Of a DNA stretch of 64,000 bases, positions 38,258 through 46,310 are shown piece after piece. The stretch is from positions 2,108,001 through 2,172,000 of the forward strand of contig NC_018227.2 in the NCBI RefSeq assembly GCF_000304355.2. The letters are read 5' to 3'. The stretch is from Methanoculleus bourgensis MS2. Lineage in GTDB: Archaea > Halobacteriota > Methanomicrobia > Methanomicrobiales > Methanoculleaceae. The notes beneath the pieces were generated by a model. It ran no database searches. It was not told the origin of the DNA and saw nothing but the letters and a program-made list of their open reading frames with translations. Numbering within the stretch: the first letter of the stretch is position 1; each line of letters begins with the position of its first letter. Made by a program: the position numbers and the translations under genes.

Positions 38258-39172
38258 ATGGACGCAGGGGTCATCGGCGCCGGGACGGTTGGCAGGAACC
38301 ATGTCCGGGTCTACTCCGAGCTGAAAGAGGTCGGGACGACCTACGTCTACGACCTGAACACGACTGCCGCCGAAGAGGTCGCCGCGGCCACCGGGGCCGA
38401 GGTCTGCCGCTCGGCAGACGAACTCCTCCGGAAGGCCGAGTGCGTCTCGGTCTGTGTGCCGGCACACCACCACCTCCAGGCGGCGGGACCGGCGTTCGCC
38501 GCCGGGGTGCCTGCCCTCATCGAGAAACCCCTCTGCCTCACCACGCCTGAGTGCGAGCGCCTTCTTGAGCAGATCCCGGAAGGGCTGACCGTCGGTGTCG
38601 GCCAAATAGAGCGGTTCAACCCGATCGTCACCGAGATCGCGGGGATCGTGAAAGACCCCCTCTATGTCTCCTTCCACCGCCACAACCCGGCCCCGGCAGA
38701 GGTGGGCGGGAGTTCGGTCGTCGAGGACCTGATGATCCACGACATCGATATCGCATTCAACGTCTTCTTCCCCGGGCGGGAGTATACCGTCCACGCGAGC
38801 GGCACCGGGGACGTCGCCGCGGCCATCGCGACCTTCGGGCGGACGCCGGTCTACCTCTCGGCGTCCCGGAAGGCCTCAAAGAAGGTCCGGTCGGTCTACA
38901 TCGAGGAGGAGGACCGGACGATCGAGGGCAATTTCATGACCCAGGAGGTCTTTGTCTACAGGAAGCCCGAGGCCTACGGGCAGGCAGGGGGCCTCTACCG
39001 CCAGGAGAACGTCATCGAGAGCCTCCTCGTGAACAAGGTCGAGCCCCTGGCGATCGAACTTGCGACGTTCGTCCGGGCGGCCCGTGACGGAAAACCCTTC
39101 CCGGTGACCCCGGAGCAGGGACTCGGAAATGTCCGGGTCTGCGAGGCGATCTATCAGAGTCTCTCGGCATGA
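38258..39172 (+). CDS. Gfo/Idh/MocA oxidoreductase, copy 1 (WbpB-like)
   Basis: 304 residues with an N-terminal NAD-binding motif (GVIGAGTVGRNHVRVY), the family signature EKPLCLT, and a C-terminal substrate domain with VVEDLMIHDIDIAFN holding the catalytic His/Asp region. It should oxidise or reduce a nucleotide sugar at C3, feeding the aminotransferase encoded just before it. It is nearly identical to the copy at 56.9 kb. Bases 39173-39577 after it show no supported gene; short frames there look like eroded sequence. Confidence 0.9.
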   Translation: MDAGVIGAGTVGRNHVRVYSELKEVGTTYVYDLNTTAAEEVAAATGAEVCRSADELLRKAECVSVCVPAHHHLQAAGPAFAAGVPALIEKPLCLTTPECERLLEQIPEGLTVGVGQIERFNPIVTEIAGIVKDPLYVSFHRHNPAPAEVGGSSVVEDLMIHDIDIAFNVFFPGREYTVHASGTGDVAAAIATFGRTPVYLSASRKASKKVRSVYIEEEDRTIEGNFMTQEVFVYRKPEAYGQAGGLYRQENVIESLLVNKVEPLAIELATFVRAARDGKPFPVTPEQGLGNVRVCEAIYQSLSA

Positions 39173-39577
39173 GGGGGCTTTGCGCGGGTGGTCTCAGCGC
39201 CCACGGGCATGGGCGGTTTCATCTCGTCGGGGAAGTTGACCTCCTTTGGGGGCATCGCGGCTCGCTGGCAACTGCGTAGAGTATTTACGAGGCACATGGC
39301 CTGTGGCCGATACGGGCCCGGGTCTTCTGGGGGTATCCCCGATAGTATACCACCGTGGCACTGGCAGATTGCCGGGGACGGCCCCGGGCGCTCGCTTGTA
39401 GCAGAGGCCCCAAAACTGACCCTTCCTGGTCCCGTCATCGGAGCGGCCGGGGAAGGACTACAAGGGTTGACTGGTTCGCGGCCCTGCAGGAAGCGGCGGA
39501 CCATCTCCCGTTCAACCCCCGCGGGGTTCCTGCCTGGTGGGACGGAAATTCCTGGTGCGGAGGTGCCGGTCCACCTC

Positions 39578-39790
39578 CTATCCGGCCTTCCTGTGGGGAT
39601 AGCGGTCCCGGATCTGCTCTCTGAAGTACGTCCCGTGGGAGGGGGCTGCCATCAGTTCCTGGTAAACCGTTTCAGGAACATCCAGGTACTGGTAAACTGA
39701 ACCGTTTGTGAATTCGATCTCCAGGATGCCGGGCCTGGGGTCGTATCCGACCGACTGGAGGCTGCGTGAGTTAACCAGTTGTCGTAACAT
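39578..39790 (-). CDS. KTSC domain protein
   Basis: A 70-residue single-domain KTSC protein. The visible family pattern is SLQSVGYDPRPGILEIEF, YQYLDVPETVYQELM, and SHGTYFREQIRDRYPHRK. KTSC domains occur alone or next to lysyl-tRNA synthetase-like or nuclease domains and are thought to bind nucleic acid, but function is not established. It stands alone in an accessory region, with decayed sequence on both sides. Confidence 0.82.
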   Translation of the reverse strand: MLRQLVNSRSLQSVGYDPRPGILEIEFTNGSVYQYLDVPETVYQELMAAPSHGTYFREQIRDRYPHRKAG

Positions 39791-40095
39791 GTAACGTGGC
39801 TGTACAGTCTAGGGCATACATAGTTTCGCTTTTGTCCTTTCAGGTTTGATCCCGGTATTCTTGAACTGAACGAGAACTCCTGGTCAAATCGTCGGGTGCG
39901 ACGCGAACCGGGGAATGACGATGCAGGGTTTCTGTAACCCCGGGAAAACCGCTCATGTTAACCCCCTGTGAACATCCTGATCTTCTCGGAGGCCTCAGGC
40001 GGTCAGCACCAGGATCGTCGGCGGTGATTGTGCGGGTGAAGAGGGGAGTGGTAGGCTTTTTCTTGCCCGTATAGGAACCTGGATAGACCGGATAC

Positions 40096-40300
40096 CCTGG
40101 TTCAATCCGGAAAGCGCTCAACCGGCCCATCCACATATCCATGCGCTCCATCGTCACCGGCGGGGCCGGCCCGGGCTCAGAACCCTGGAGATACAGCCAC
40201 ACCTTGACGGTGCTCAAGCTCCGTTTCGTTAGAAACGTCGCATTCATCACAGCACCACGACGTCGTCATCATCGACAACCTCGCCACCGGGACGGTCAGG
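40096..40300 (+). pseudogene. Epimerase gene 5' fragment E1
   Basis: The lead-in ggttcaatccggaaagcgct and the start atgcgctccatcgtcaccgg (40141) match the other fragments. After the glycine-rich MRSIVTGGAG the sequence is replaced by about 75 bases shared only with fragment E2 (ccctggagatacagccacac onward). It then returns to gacgtcgtcatcatcgacaa and stops at the ATG..LATG-equivalent region. It is a broken N-terminal piece of an NAD-dependent nucleotide-sugar epimerase. Confidence 0.7.
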
Positions 40301-40415
40301 TGAAAGAACTCCCCTTTTGTGAGGGGGAAGCATTTTGCTCACCCCGGTGTCGCCCGATCCGGCACCAGCACCTTCTTCCATAATTTAAAATAGTACACTT
40401 CATAGTATATTACTC

Positions 40416-41816
40416 ATGAGTACCTTCATCGACCGGGACCGTGAACTCTCCCACCTCCATGAGCGGTACAGGAGTGACAGAGCAGAATTTGTCGTGCTCT
40501 ATGGCCGGCGGCGGGTCGGAAAAAGCGAACTTATCGACCAGTTCCTCCGTACCGCCACTGGAATACACCTGGTCGCACGGGAAGAGTCGAAACACCTGCA
40601 GCTCCGGCGATTTTCTGCAGACCTGAGCGCCTATTTCAAAGACTCGTTTCTTCAGAAAACCGGTTTCTCCGACTGGGACAGTTTTTTCGAGTATCTCATC
40701 CAGCATGCGGATGACCGTATTGTGGTCGCCATCGATGAATTCCCCTATCTGATCAAGGAGGACCCCTCGCTTCCCTCGATGCTTCAGGACTACTGGGACA
40801 GGCGCCTGAAGGAGACCCGGATAGTTCTCATCCTGTCGGGATCGAGCATATCGATGATGGAGTCGGCGACCATGGAGTATGGGAGCCCTCTTTTTGGTAG
40901 GAGGACAGGGCAGATTCTCCTGCAGCCCCTCCGGTTCATCCATGTTCTCGAATATCTCGGGGACATGAAGAAGGCGGTCGAGTTCTACGCGGTCTTTGGA
41001 GGGACACCGGCATACATCATGGCCGTCGATCCGGAACGGGACATCATGAAGAACATCGAGGAGAAGGTGATGCGAGAAGATTCGTTTCTCTTCAGGGACG
41101 TGGAGTTCGTGCTCAGGGCCGAACTTGTCGAACCGAGGTACTACTTCTCCATCCTCTTCTCTCTTGCAGGAGGAAACCACCGGATCGGCCTCATCTGCAA
41201 TGATACCGGCCTTTCCAAGAGTGTCGTCAACAAGTACCTCTCGATCCTTATTGACCTGAAGTTGGTACACCGGCGCATTCCCGTGACTGAAGGCCACAGG
41301 AGCAGAAAGGGGCTCTACTTCCTCTCAGACAACCTCTTCGACTTCTGGTTTTCTTTCGTCAACCCCCATCTTGACATGCTCGAACGCGGCAACGCCCCGC
41401 TGGTTGTGGACCAGTACGTACGGCCACAGTTCGCGCGGTATGTCGGAAAGCACTTCGAAGAGATGGTGATGGATCTCCTCGTTCATATCAACGGAGATGG
41501 TTTCCTGCCGTTTGTATTCACCAGGATCGGGAGCTGGTGGCACCGTGGGGAGGAGATCGATATCGTCTGCCTCGCTGAGAACCCGCACCGGATCCTCTTC
41601 TGCGAGTGTAAATGGCAGGATGGGGTCGATGCCGCAGAGGTCTTTGCGGGGCTGCGGCGGAAAGCACCCCTTGTCTCCTGGCACAACGACCGGCGAAGCG
41701 AGTACTTCTGCGTCGTTGCGCGGTCGTTCTCGCGCAGGGCCGAGGGGGAGGGGATCTCTCTCGACCTCGATGATTGTGCGGCGCTCATGGAACGTGGGCG
41801 GAGAGGCAGGGAGTGA
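40416..41816 (+). CDS. Archaeal ATPase (AAA, DUF234-type) with C-terminal nuclease-like domain
   Basis: 466 residues. Walker A GRRRVGKSEL (about 32-41), Walker B VVAIDEFPYL (about 105-114), sensor stretch LILSGSSISMM, a winged-helix segment (IGLICNDTGLSKSVVNKYLS), and a C-terminal DUF234-like region with EIDIVCLA and RILFCECKW, a PD-(D/E)xK arrangement. This family is common in archaea, often in mobile or defence-rich regions, and its role is not established. A TATA-like A/T stretch (aatttaaaatagtac, about 40382) lies just upstream. It is flanked by epimerase fragment E1 and an AT-rich gene, so it is accessory. Confidence 0.88.
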   Translation: MSTFIDRDRELSHLHERYRSDRAEFVVLYGRRRVGKSELIDQFLRTATGIHLVAREESKHLQLRRFSADLSAYFKDSFLQKTGFSDWDSFFEYLIQHADDRIVVAIDEFPYLIKEDPSLPSMLQDYWDRRLKETRIVLILSGSSISMMESATMEYGSPLFGRRTGQILLQPLRFIHVLEYLGDMKKAVEFYAVFGGTPAYIMAVDPERDIMKNIEEKVMREDSFLFRDVEFVLRAELVEPRYYFSILFSLAGGNHRIGLICNDTGLSKSVVNKYLSILIDLKLVHRRIPVTEGHRSRKGLYFLSDNLFDFWFSFVNPHLDMLERGNAPLVVDQYVRPQFARYVGKHFEEMVMDLLVHINGDGFLPFVFTRIGSWWHRGEEIDIVCLAENPHRILFCECKWQDGVDAAEVFAGLRRKAPLVSWHNDRRSEYFCVVARSFSRRAEGEGISLDLDDCAALMERGRRGRE

Positions 41817-41957
41817 GGCTTCCCCGCCCACGTTGAGTTAAAGCGCCGGTAAGGCGTAATAAAAAGTGGTGTTGCTCATGGATTTTGCTCCAATTTCACG
41901 TTGGAAGAGAGAGGGGAATGTCTTCAAAATATTTTGGGTCCAACATGCCCCATTCAG

Positions 41958-43655
41958 TTATCTCTGAAAATTCTTTAACCTCATGTCAATGATCTGCTCT
42001 GCCGAGAGTTCTCGTACAAATCTAGAGCAAACTATGGGATGTAAAATAATTGCCCTAATTACCATTCCAACAAGTAATATCCCTGGGAGCATGATTATTT
42101 GATATACAAAGATCGAAAGTACGGGTGGTTCGATTATGACTGGAAAATCAATACTGGGATGCCCCCACATGGTTATTAAAAGTGGAAATGGAAGTGTCGC
42201 CCAAGTTAATGTCAACAATCCAAAGAGTCTGTTGGTTGGTGATATCAACTCGTCCTTGTAAGGGAAAGGTCCTTTTATGAGGTTGAGTTTCGTAAATAGC
42301 CAACAGGAACCCCTAATTACACTTTCAATCGCGGGTTTAACGAGTTTAATTGTGTAAAAGCCAAATAGTAAAAATATAAGCGCAAAAAATGTGATGGCTA
42401 AGTAACTGTCTATTGAGTGCATAAGGTAACCAAGCCCATCTTCAGCAAAGATAAAGGCATACAGGTTGTAAGTAACGTATATCGAGAGAATGCAAAAGAT
42501 ACCGTCCAAATAATTAGGGATCTTTTCTCTTTTTAACCTGTCTGCTTCTTTCTTTTTATCTACCCATATCTGCGTTAACGCCTTCAATAAATTGTTGTAT
42601 AAGTTCATTAAATGAAGGGCTGCAAAATAGTACCCCAGTAAACTATTGTCGTTGTAGTACCGTTCTTTTATATTATTATATCTCGTACATAGTTCAAATA
42701 ACTCTTTTCCGGATATCTTATCCCGTTTAAATTCGTTTATGCATTTATCAATTTTGATGATAAAGTCATTAGATTGAGCTTTATACTTGTCGATTAATGT
42801 TTGGCAAATTTTTTGGATTTGTGGCTGAATGGGGGAAAAAAGGGGGTCTTTATCTAAGAAAAGAATGTATCCTATATTCTTTGTAGTTAACATAATGATA
42901 TTCTGGAGTGCTTCGTCGTTTTTGCCTAATAAAACACAGTATTGCGCATGAAGATATCTTGCTTCTAAAAAGTCAGGAAACTGGCGAGTTAAATTGAGGG
43001 TGACTTTATATGCTGAAGCAAAATCATGTAATAGGTTGTACGATTGTGCCAGATGGATCGATGAGAACGCAGCAAAATCTTTTGAATACGGTTCCGCATA
43101 TTTTATTGCTTTTCTATAGCATTCAGCGGCTTGCTGATGGTTCTCTTTTTTCTGCTGATTGTCTAACTTATCTGTATTGAAAAGATATATATTTCCTAAC
43201 GAATGATAAACTGAGAAATCATAAGGATTTTTCTCAATTGATTTTAGGTATTCTTGTTCTGCCTCCTTATACCAACCATTTCGATATGCTTCATTACCTC
43301 GGTCTCGGAATTCTTTTGCCTCTGTAGCATTCGGCTTAGATAACATCTGACCAATTTTATTAAGCGCAGAGATCATTTCATTGCCCTGCTGTTCAATTAA
43401 CCAGATGAGATCTACTAGACGTGCGTCTAAGATCTTATTTGAATCATGAATTGATCTAGAGATATTACCAGAAAAAACCTCTATCTGACTTCTTAACTCG
43501 ATTGCTAATTCCTTATTACCTGCAATGATATTGTTGGTGTTCCTTGCCTCACTATCAATCAACCGACTAAATTCTTTTTCAAAAAAGTACTCGTTCTGTG
43601 AAGCATAATTGCTGTAAAGGGGAGGCCGTTCAATCCTCTCCCAATTTCCTGGCAC
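41958..43655 (-). CDS. AT-rich TPR membrane protein of unknown function
   Basis: 565 residues, with codon use and base composition far more A/T-rich than every neighbour, a strong sign of recent transfer. The N-terminal 110 residues are helical and coiled-coil-like. TPR motifs follow (about 115-270: AEQEYLKSIEKNPYDFSVYH and ASAYKVTLNLTRQFPDFLEA). The last third holds about four transmembrane helices (LSIYVTYNLYAFIFA and TFFALIFLLFGFY among them). The GTG start at 43655 has aaagga just before it. The layout, coiled coil plus TPR plus membrane anchor, fits a scaffold or defence-type sensor, but nothing identifies the function. Confidence 0.7.
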   Translation of the reverse strand: MPGNWERIERPPLYSNYASQNEYFFEKEFSRLIDSEARNTNNIIAGNKELAIELRSQIEVFSGNISRSIHDSNKILDARLVDLIWLIEQQGNEMISALNKIGQMLSKPNATEAKEFRDRGNEAYRNGWYKEAEQEYLKSIEKNPYDFSVYHSLGNIYLFNTDKLDNQQKKENHQQAAECYRKAIKYAEPYSKDFAAFSSIHLAQSYNLLHDFASAYKVTLNLTRQFPDFLEARYLHAQYCVLLGKNDEALQNIIMLTTKNIGYILFLDKDPLFSPIQPQIQKICQTLIDKYKAQSNDFIIKIDKCINEFKRDKISGKELFELCTRYNNIKERYYNDNSLLGYYFAALHLMNLYNNLLKALTQIWVDKKKEADRLKREKIPNYLDGIFCILSIYVTYNLYAFIFAEDGLGYLMHSIDSYLAITFFALIFLLFGFYTIKLVKPAIESVIRGSCWLFTKLNLIKGPFPYKDELISPTNRLFGLLTLTWATLPFPLLITMWGHPSIDFPVIIEPPVLSIFVYQIIMLPGILLVGMVIRAIILHPIVCSRFVRELSAEQIIDMRLKNFQR

Positions 43656-43776
43656 AATCCTTTAAATTCTATATTTCTACATTTAATGATTCCTATATTG
43701 TCTATTTTTTCTAAGAGTCCATCAAACCAGACTTTTGAACCGTAATGCTTCTTCGCTTTTCGGTCATCCGACGGTT

Positions 43777-43925
43777 TCATTGTGGCAAATGTACGTGGCC
43801 GGCACCGTGAGCGTCCTCGTGGCGGCGAAGGATTGTAGGGTGCCTGCCGTGGTTGCGGCGGCGTCCTCTTCGGTCAATGGCGATACCCCCGGTTTCGGGG
43901 TGATGGTCGACCCCACTCGACGCAG
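43777..43925 (+). pseudogene. Epimerase gene internal fragment E6
   Basis: Reads gtggccggcaccgtgagcgt and cctcgtggcggcgaaggatt, then gttgcggcggcgtcctcttc and aatggcgataccccc. This matches the middle of fragments E3 and E4 (VTGTVSVLVAAKDCGVPAVV then ASSVYGDTP). No N-terminal part remains and the A/T-rich gene cuts in beside it. Confidence 0.65.
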
Positions 43926-44091
43926 ATCGCGCAGTGATGGTTCCGGGTCCGGCGGGGGGGATCTCGCCGTAGTTAAGGAGCGATGGTGTCGTAGGAGAGT
44001 CTGGAGAAGAAGGGATAGTTAAAGGAGGGGCATGCGCGGACTGAAAGTAAACTGGGGCGCGAGGGCTGCTTCACGCAGGTGATGGTGGAGT

Positions 44092-44500
44092 GTGCGACCG
44101 CCACATGCCGGCTGTCCGCAATTGTCCGCATGCTACTATCTGGATCGGGGGCGGATTCTTCGGTTTTTGGCAGTTACGCTGCAGGATATGGATGTTATAC
44201 TGCTTCCTTCAGTCCCGGTTTTTTCCGCAATTGTCCGCAATGACCGGAATGAGGGGTTGAGTAGATATTTCCGCAGTCTCCCCCCCGGTCCTGGATGGTG
44301 CCACAGTCCGGGCAGGTTCGCTCTCTAAGTAGACAAACCGGGAGTGCCCGATCTGTTTGGGGATCAAAATTTTCTGATCTCCAGTCGGGTGCAGTATCCC
44401 GCCGCGTACGATAGAGTCATGTGAGACCCCCTCTGATATGAAGGTAGGCCGTGCGGGGTTAAAATGAACCCGAAGAGGAGGCGCTGCTCTCATCCCCCGG
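44092..44500. other. Decayed non-coding stretch sharing words with 54.0 kb
   Basis: The segment gtccgcaattgtccgcatgc (about 44109) followed by ctggatcgggggcgga recurs at 54029 as gtccgcaattgtccggatgc and cgggatcgggggcaga. Both lie a few hundred bases after an epimerase fragment. On the minus strand a frame (44209-44493) contains GILHPTGDQKILIPKQIGHS, which looks coding-like but was not recognised. Probably the worn remains of a gene. Bases 44501-44679 show nothing further. Confidence 0.35.
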
Positions 44501-44679
44501 CGTGCGCCGGGGGTCTTCCTGCTCGATGCCCGTCCGTGAGCCCGCGGAGAAAAAACCCTGTCAATTCTAACTCTAACAGGTAGCCAGGAGAGGTAGACCA
44601 GGGGATCCGTTTATCAGGTACTCGAACGCTCATCCTCTGGGCCAGTACTGGAACCGGGACAGACAGAAATCCCGGTTCA

Positions 44680-44957
44680 ATTCAGAAAGCCCTAAACCGG
44701 CACTCAACGTAACCTCTTCATGCGCTCCATCGTCACCGGCGGGGCCGGCCCGGGCTCAGAACCCTGGAGATACAGCCACACCTTGACGGTGCTCAAACTC
44801 TGTTTCTAACGAAACGTCGCATCTGGCACAGCACCACAACGTCGTCATCATCGAGAACCTCGCCATCGGGCGACGGACGAAGATCGAGCACCTCCCCGAT
44901 GGTGACGTTCATCGAGGGGAGCATCACCGACCTTGATCTCCTCAGGGATACGTGACG
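44680..44957 (+). pseudogene. Epimerase gene 5' fragment E2
   Basis: The lead-in cattcagaaagccctaaacc-type sequence (ttcagaaagccctaaaccgg, about 44691) is followed by atgcgctccatcgtcaccgg at 44719. The same roughly 75-base replacement as in E1 follows, then gtcgtcatcatcgagaacct and gtgacgttcatcgaggggag, ending near gatctcctcaggg. Frames are broken several times. Confidence 0.7.
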
Positions 44958-45023
44958 GGCCACCGGGCCGGAGCGGTGAAAGGGGGGAGGAGATCCTCCC
45001 CGGTTTACTCCAGCGTGCAGCCG

Positions 45024-45459
45024 TCACTCCGGGAGGAGGCGGTCGCGGAGCATCGCCCGGACCAGATCACGGTACCGGTTCACGACTGGAAGGTCGTCCT
45101 GCAGCACCCCGTAGACCTCGTCCAGGTCCAGCCGGCAGTAGAGGTGGACCAGAACATTCCGAAAGCCCGCGAGGTCTGAGAGCTGGACGCTGAGGTCTTC
45201 CGGGATCAGCCCCTCGTCACAGAGGATCGCGAAACTCTCCCGGTAGGTCTCAGGCCGCCGGGAGCTGGAGGCCGCGATCAGGTGGTTCGCGATATCGATC
45301 GATGCCTGGATGCTGACAAGGAGTGCGTGCAGCACCATATTCCGCTTGTCCCTGTCGCCCCTCAGGTCTTCGAGGGTGATGGACCGGTAGCGTTCTATCG
45401 TCCCCGGCTGCCTCGTCCAGTTCCCGGAGGTGAGCGAGGATCCCTTCGTCCCTGACCAT
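45024..45459 (-). pseudogene. hepT: HepT toxin gene, frameshifted
   Basis: The N-terminal MVRDEGILAHLRELDEA (from ATG 45459) and the rest, from TIERYRSITLEDLRGDRDK through RNVLVHLYCRLD, lie in different frames. A single-base change near a C run at about 45402-45405 would join them into a normal protein of about 145 residues. The HEPN active motif R-x4-H-x-Y is intact (RNVLVHLY). HepT is an RNase toxin silenced by its partner MntA, which adds AMP to the Tyr. It starts 2 bp after mntA. Either the toxin is dead or the read has an error; a protein from an internal ATG (45338) would keep the active site. Confidence 0.78.
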
Positions 45460-45461
45460 TC

Positions 45462-45890
45462 TCAGACCCTCGTGAGCAGAACCCGGTCGAACCAGTCGAG
45501 CGTCTCTGCATAGTCAAGGTACAGGGAGAGCACGCCCGCCTCGTACCGGACCCTCCTCTCGTTATCGCGGGAGAATACGCGTCGGCCGCTCTTGATGACC
45601 TCGTACTGGAAAGAGACCGGGGCAGTGTTGAGGATCTTCACGTCGGCCTCAAAGCGGTAACCAAACCCTCGCTCGAGCTCCCGCTCGACCCTCGCGCGAA
45701 ACCGCATCGCCTGGTAGGGGGTGGGCTCCCCGGCGACGAGGATTGCCACGTCCACGTCACCGAAATCCCCCTGCGAGAACGAGCCGAAGACATACCCCAC
45801 CTCTATCTCGTCAAATCCGGCGAGGACCGTGCGGATGGTGCGGAGAACCTCTTCTTTCTCTTCCGCTTTCAGCAGGTGGCGCCGTCTCAT
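45462..45890 (-). CDS. mntA: MntA minimal nucleotidyltransferase antitoxin
   Basis: About 142 residues. The nucleotidyltransferase motif GSFSQGDFGDVDVAIL (GS...DxD) is intact, with a later Asp in FEADVKILN. MntA transfers AMP groups to the HepT toxin and blocks it. The start MRRRHLLKAEEKEEVL (ATG 45890) is favoured over 45917 because the extra residues are unconserved. It is upstream of hepT in a two-gene operon. Bases 45918-46310 beyond it show no gene. Confidence 0.87.
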   Translation of the reverse strand: MRRRHLLKAEEKEEVLRTIRTVLAGFDEIEVGYVFGSFSQGDFGDVDVAILVAGEPTPYQAMRFRARVERELERGFGYRFEADVKILNTAPVSFQYEVIKSGRRVFSRDNERRVRYEAGVLSLYLDYAETLDWFDRVLLTRV

Positions 45891-46310
45891 ATCGTTGTAT
45901 CGCTTCCCGCATCGCATATCATTCTTTCCCGCTTACCGGCAGATCCCCTCCTTCCCGTTGCAGGAGAGGGTCAGGCATCACTCATCGACAACTCAGCCTT
46001 CCTGACTGGTGCGTCTGTTGCGCCGGGACACCTTTTTGAGTGGTTTGGTCAGTGAGGCGGATCGCGTTCCCTGCCCGGGCCTTCGTCAACGACCTGAACG
46101 ACGCCGGGCGGGGGCTGTGGTTGCCGTTCACGATCAGCCCGGGCCTACGTCCGCCGGACACCCTGCCGGGGTTGCCGCGGGGCCTCGGGGTGGTGGTCTT
46201 TGTCGGGAGACCGGGGAGGGGGGAATACGAAAGGCCGGGCCCGGAAGTATCTGCTACAGGGGGCATTCCCGTAGCGGTTGTCACCCGGGCAGCCCGGGAG
46301 AACGCTCCGT

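Noticed and set aside
39188-39700. 170-codon open frame after the first oxidoreductase
   Set aside because: Low-complexity composition with no motif. It overlaps the well-supported KTSC gene on the other strand.
40090-40120. ggttcaatccgg and a similar site at 44689, considered as tRNA T-loops
   Set aside because: No matching acceptor or anticodon stems around them. They are part of the lead-in shared by epimerase fragments.
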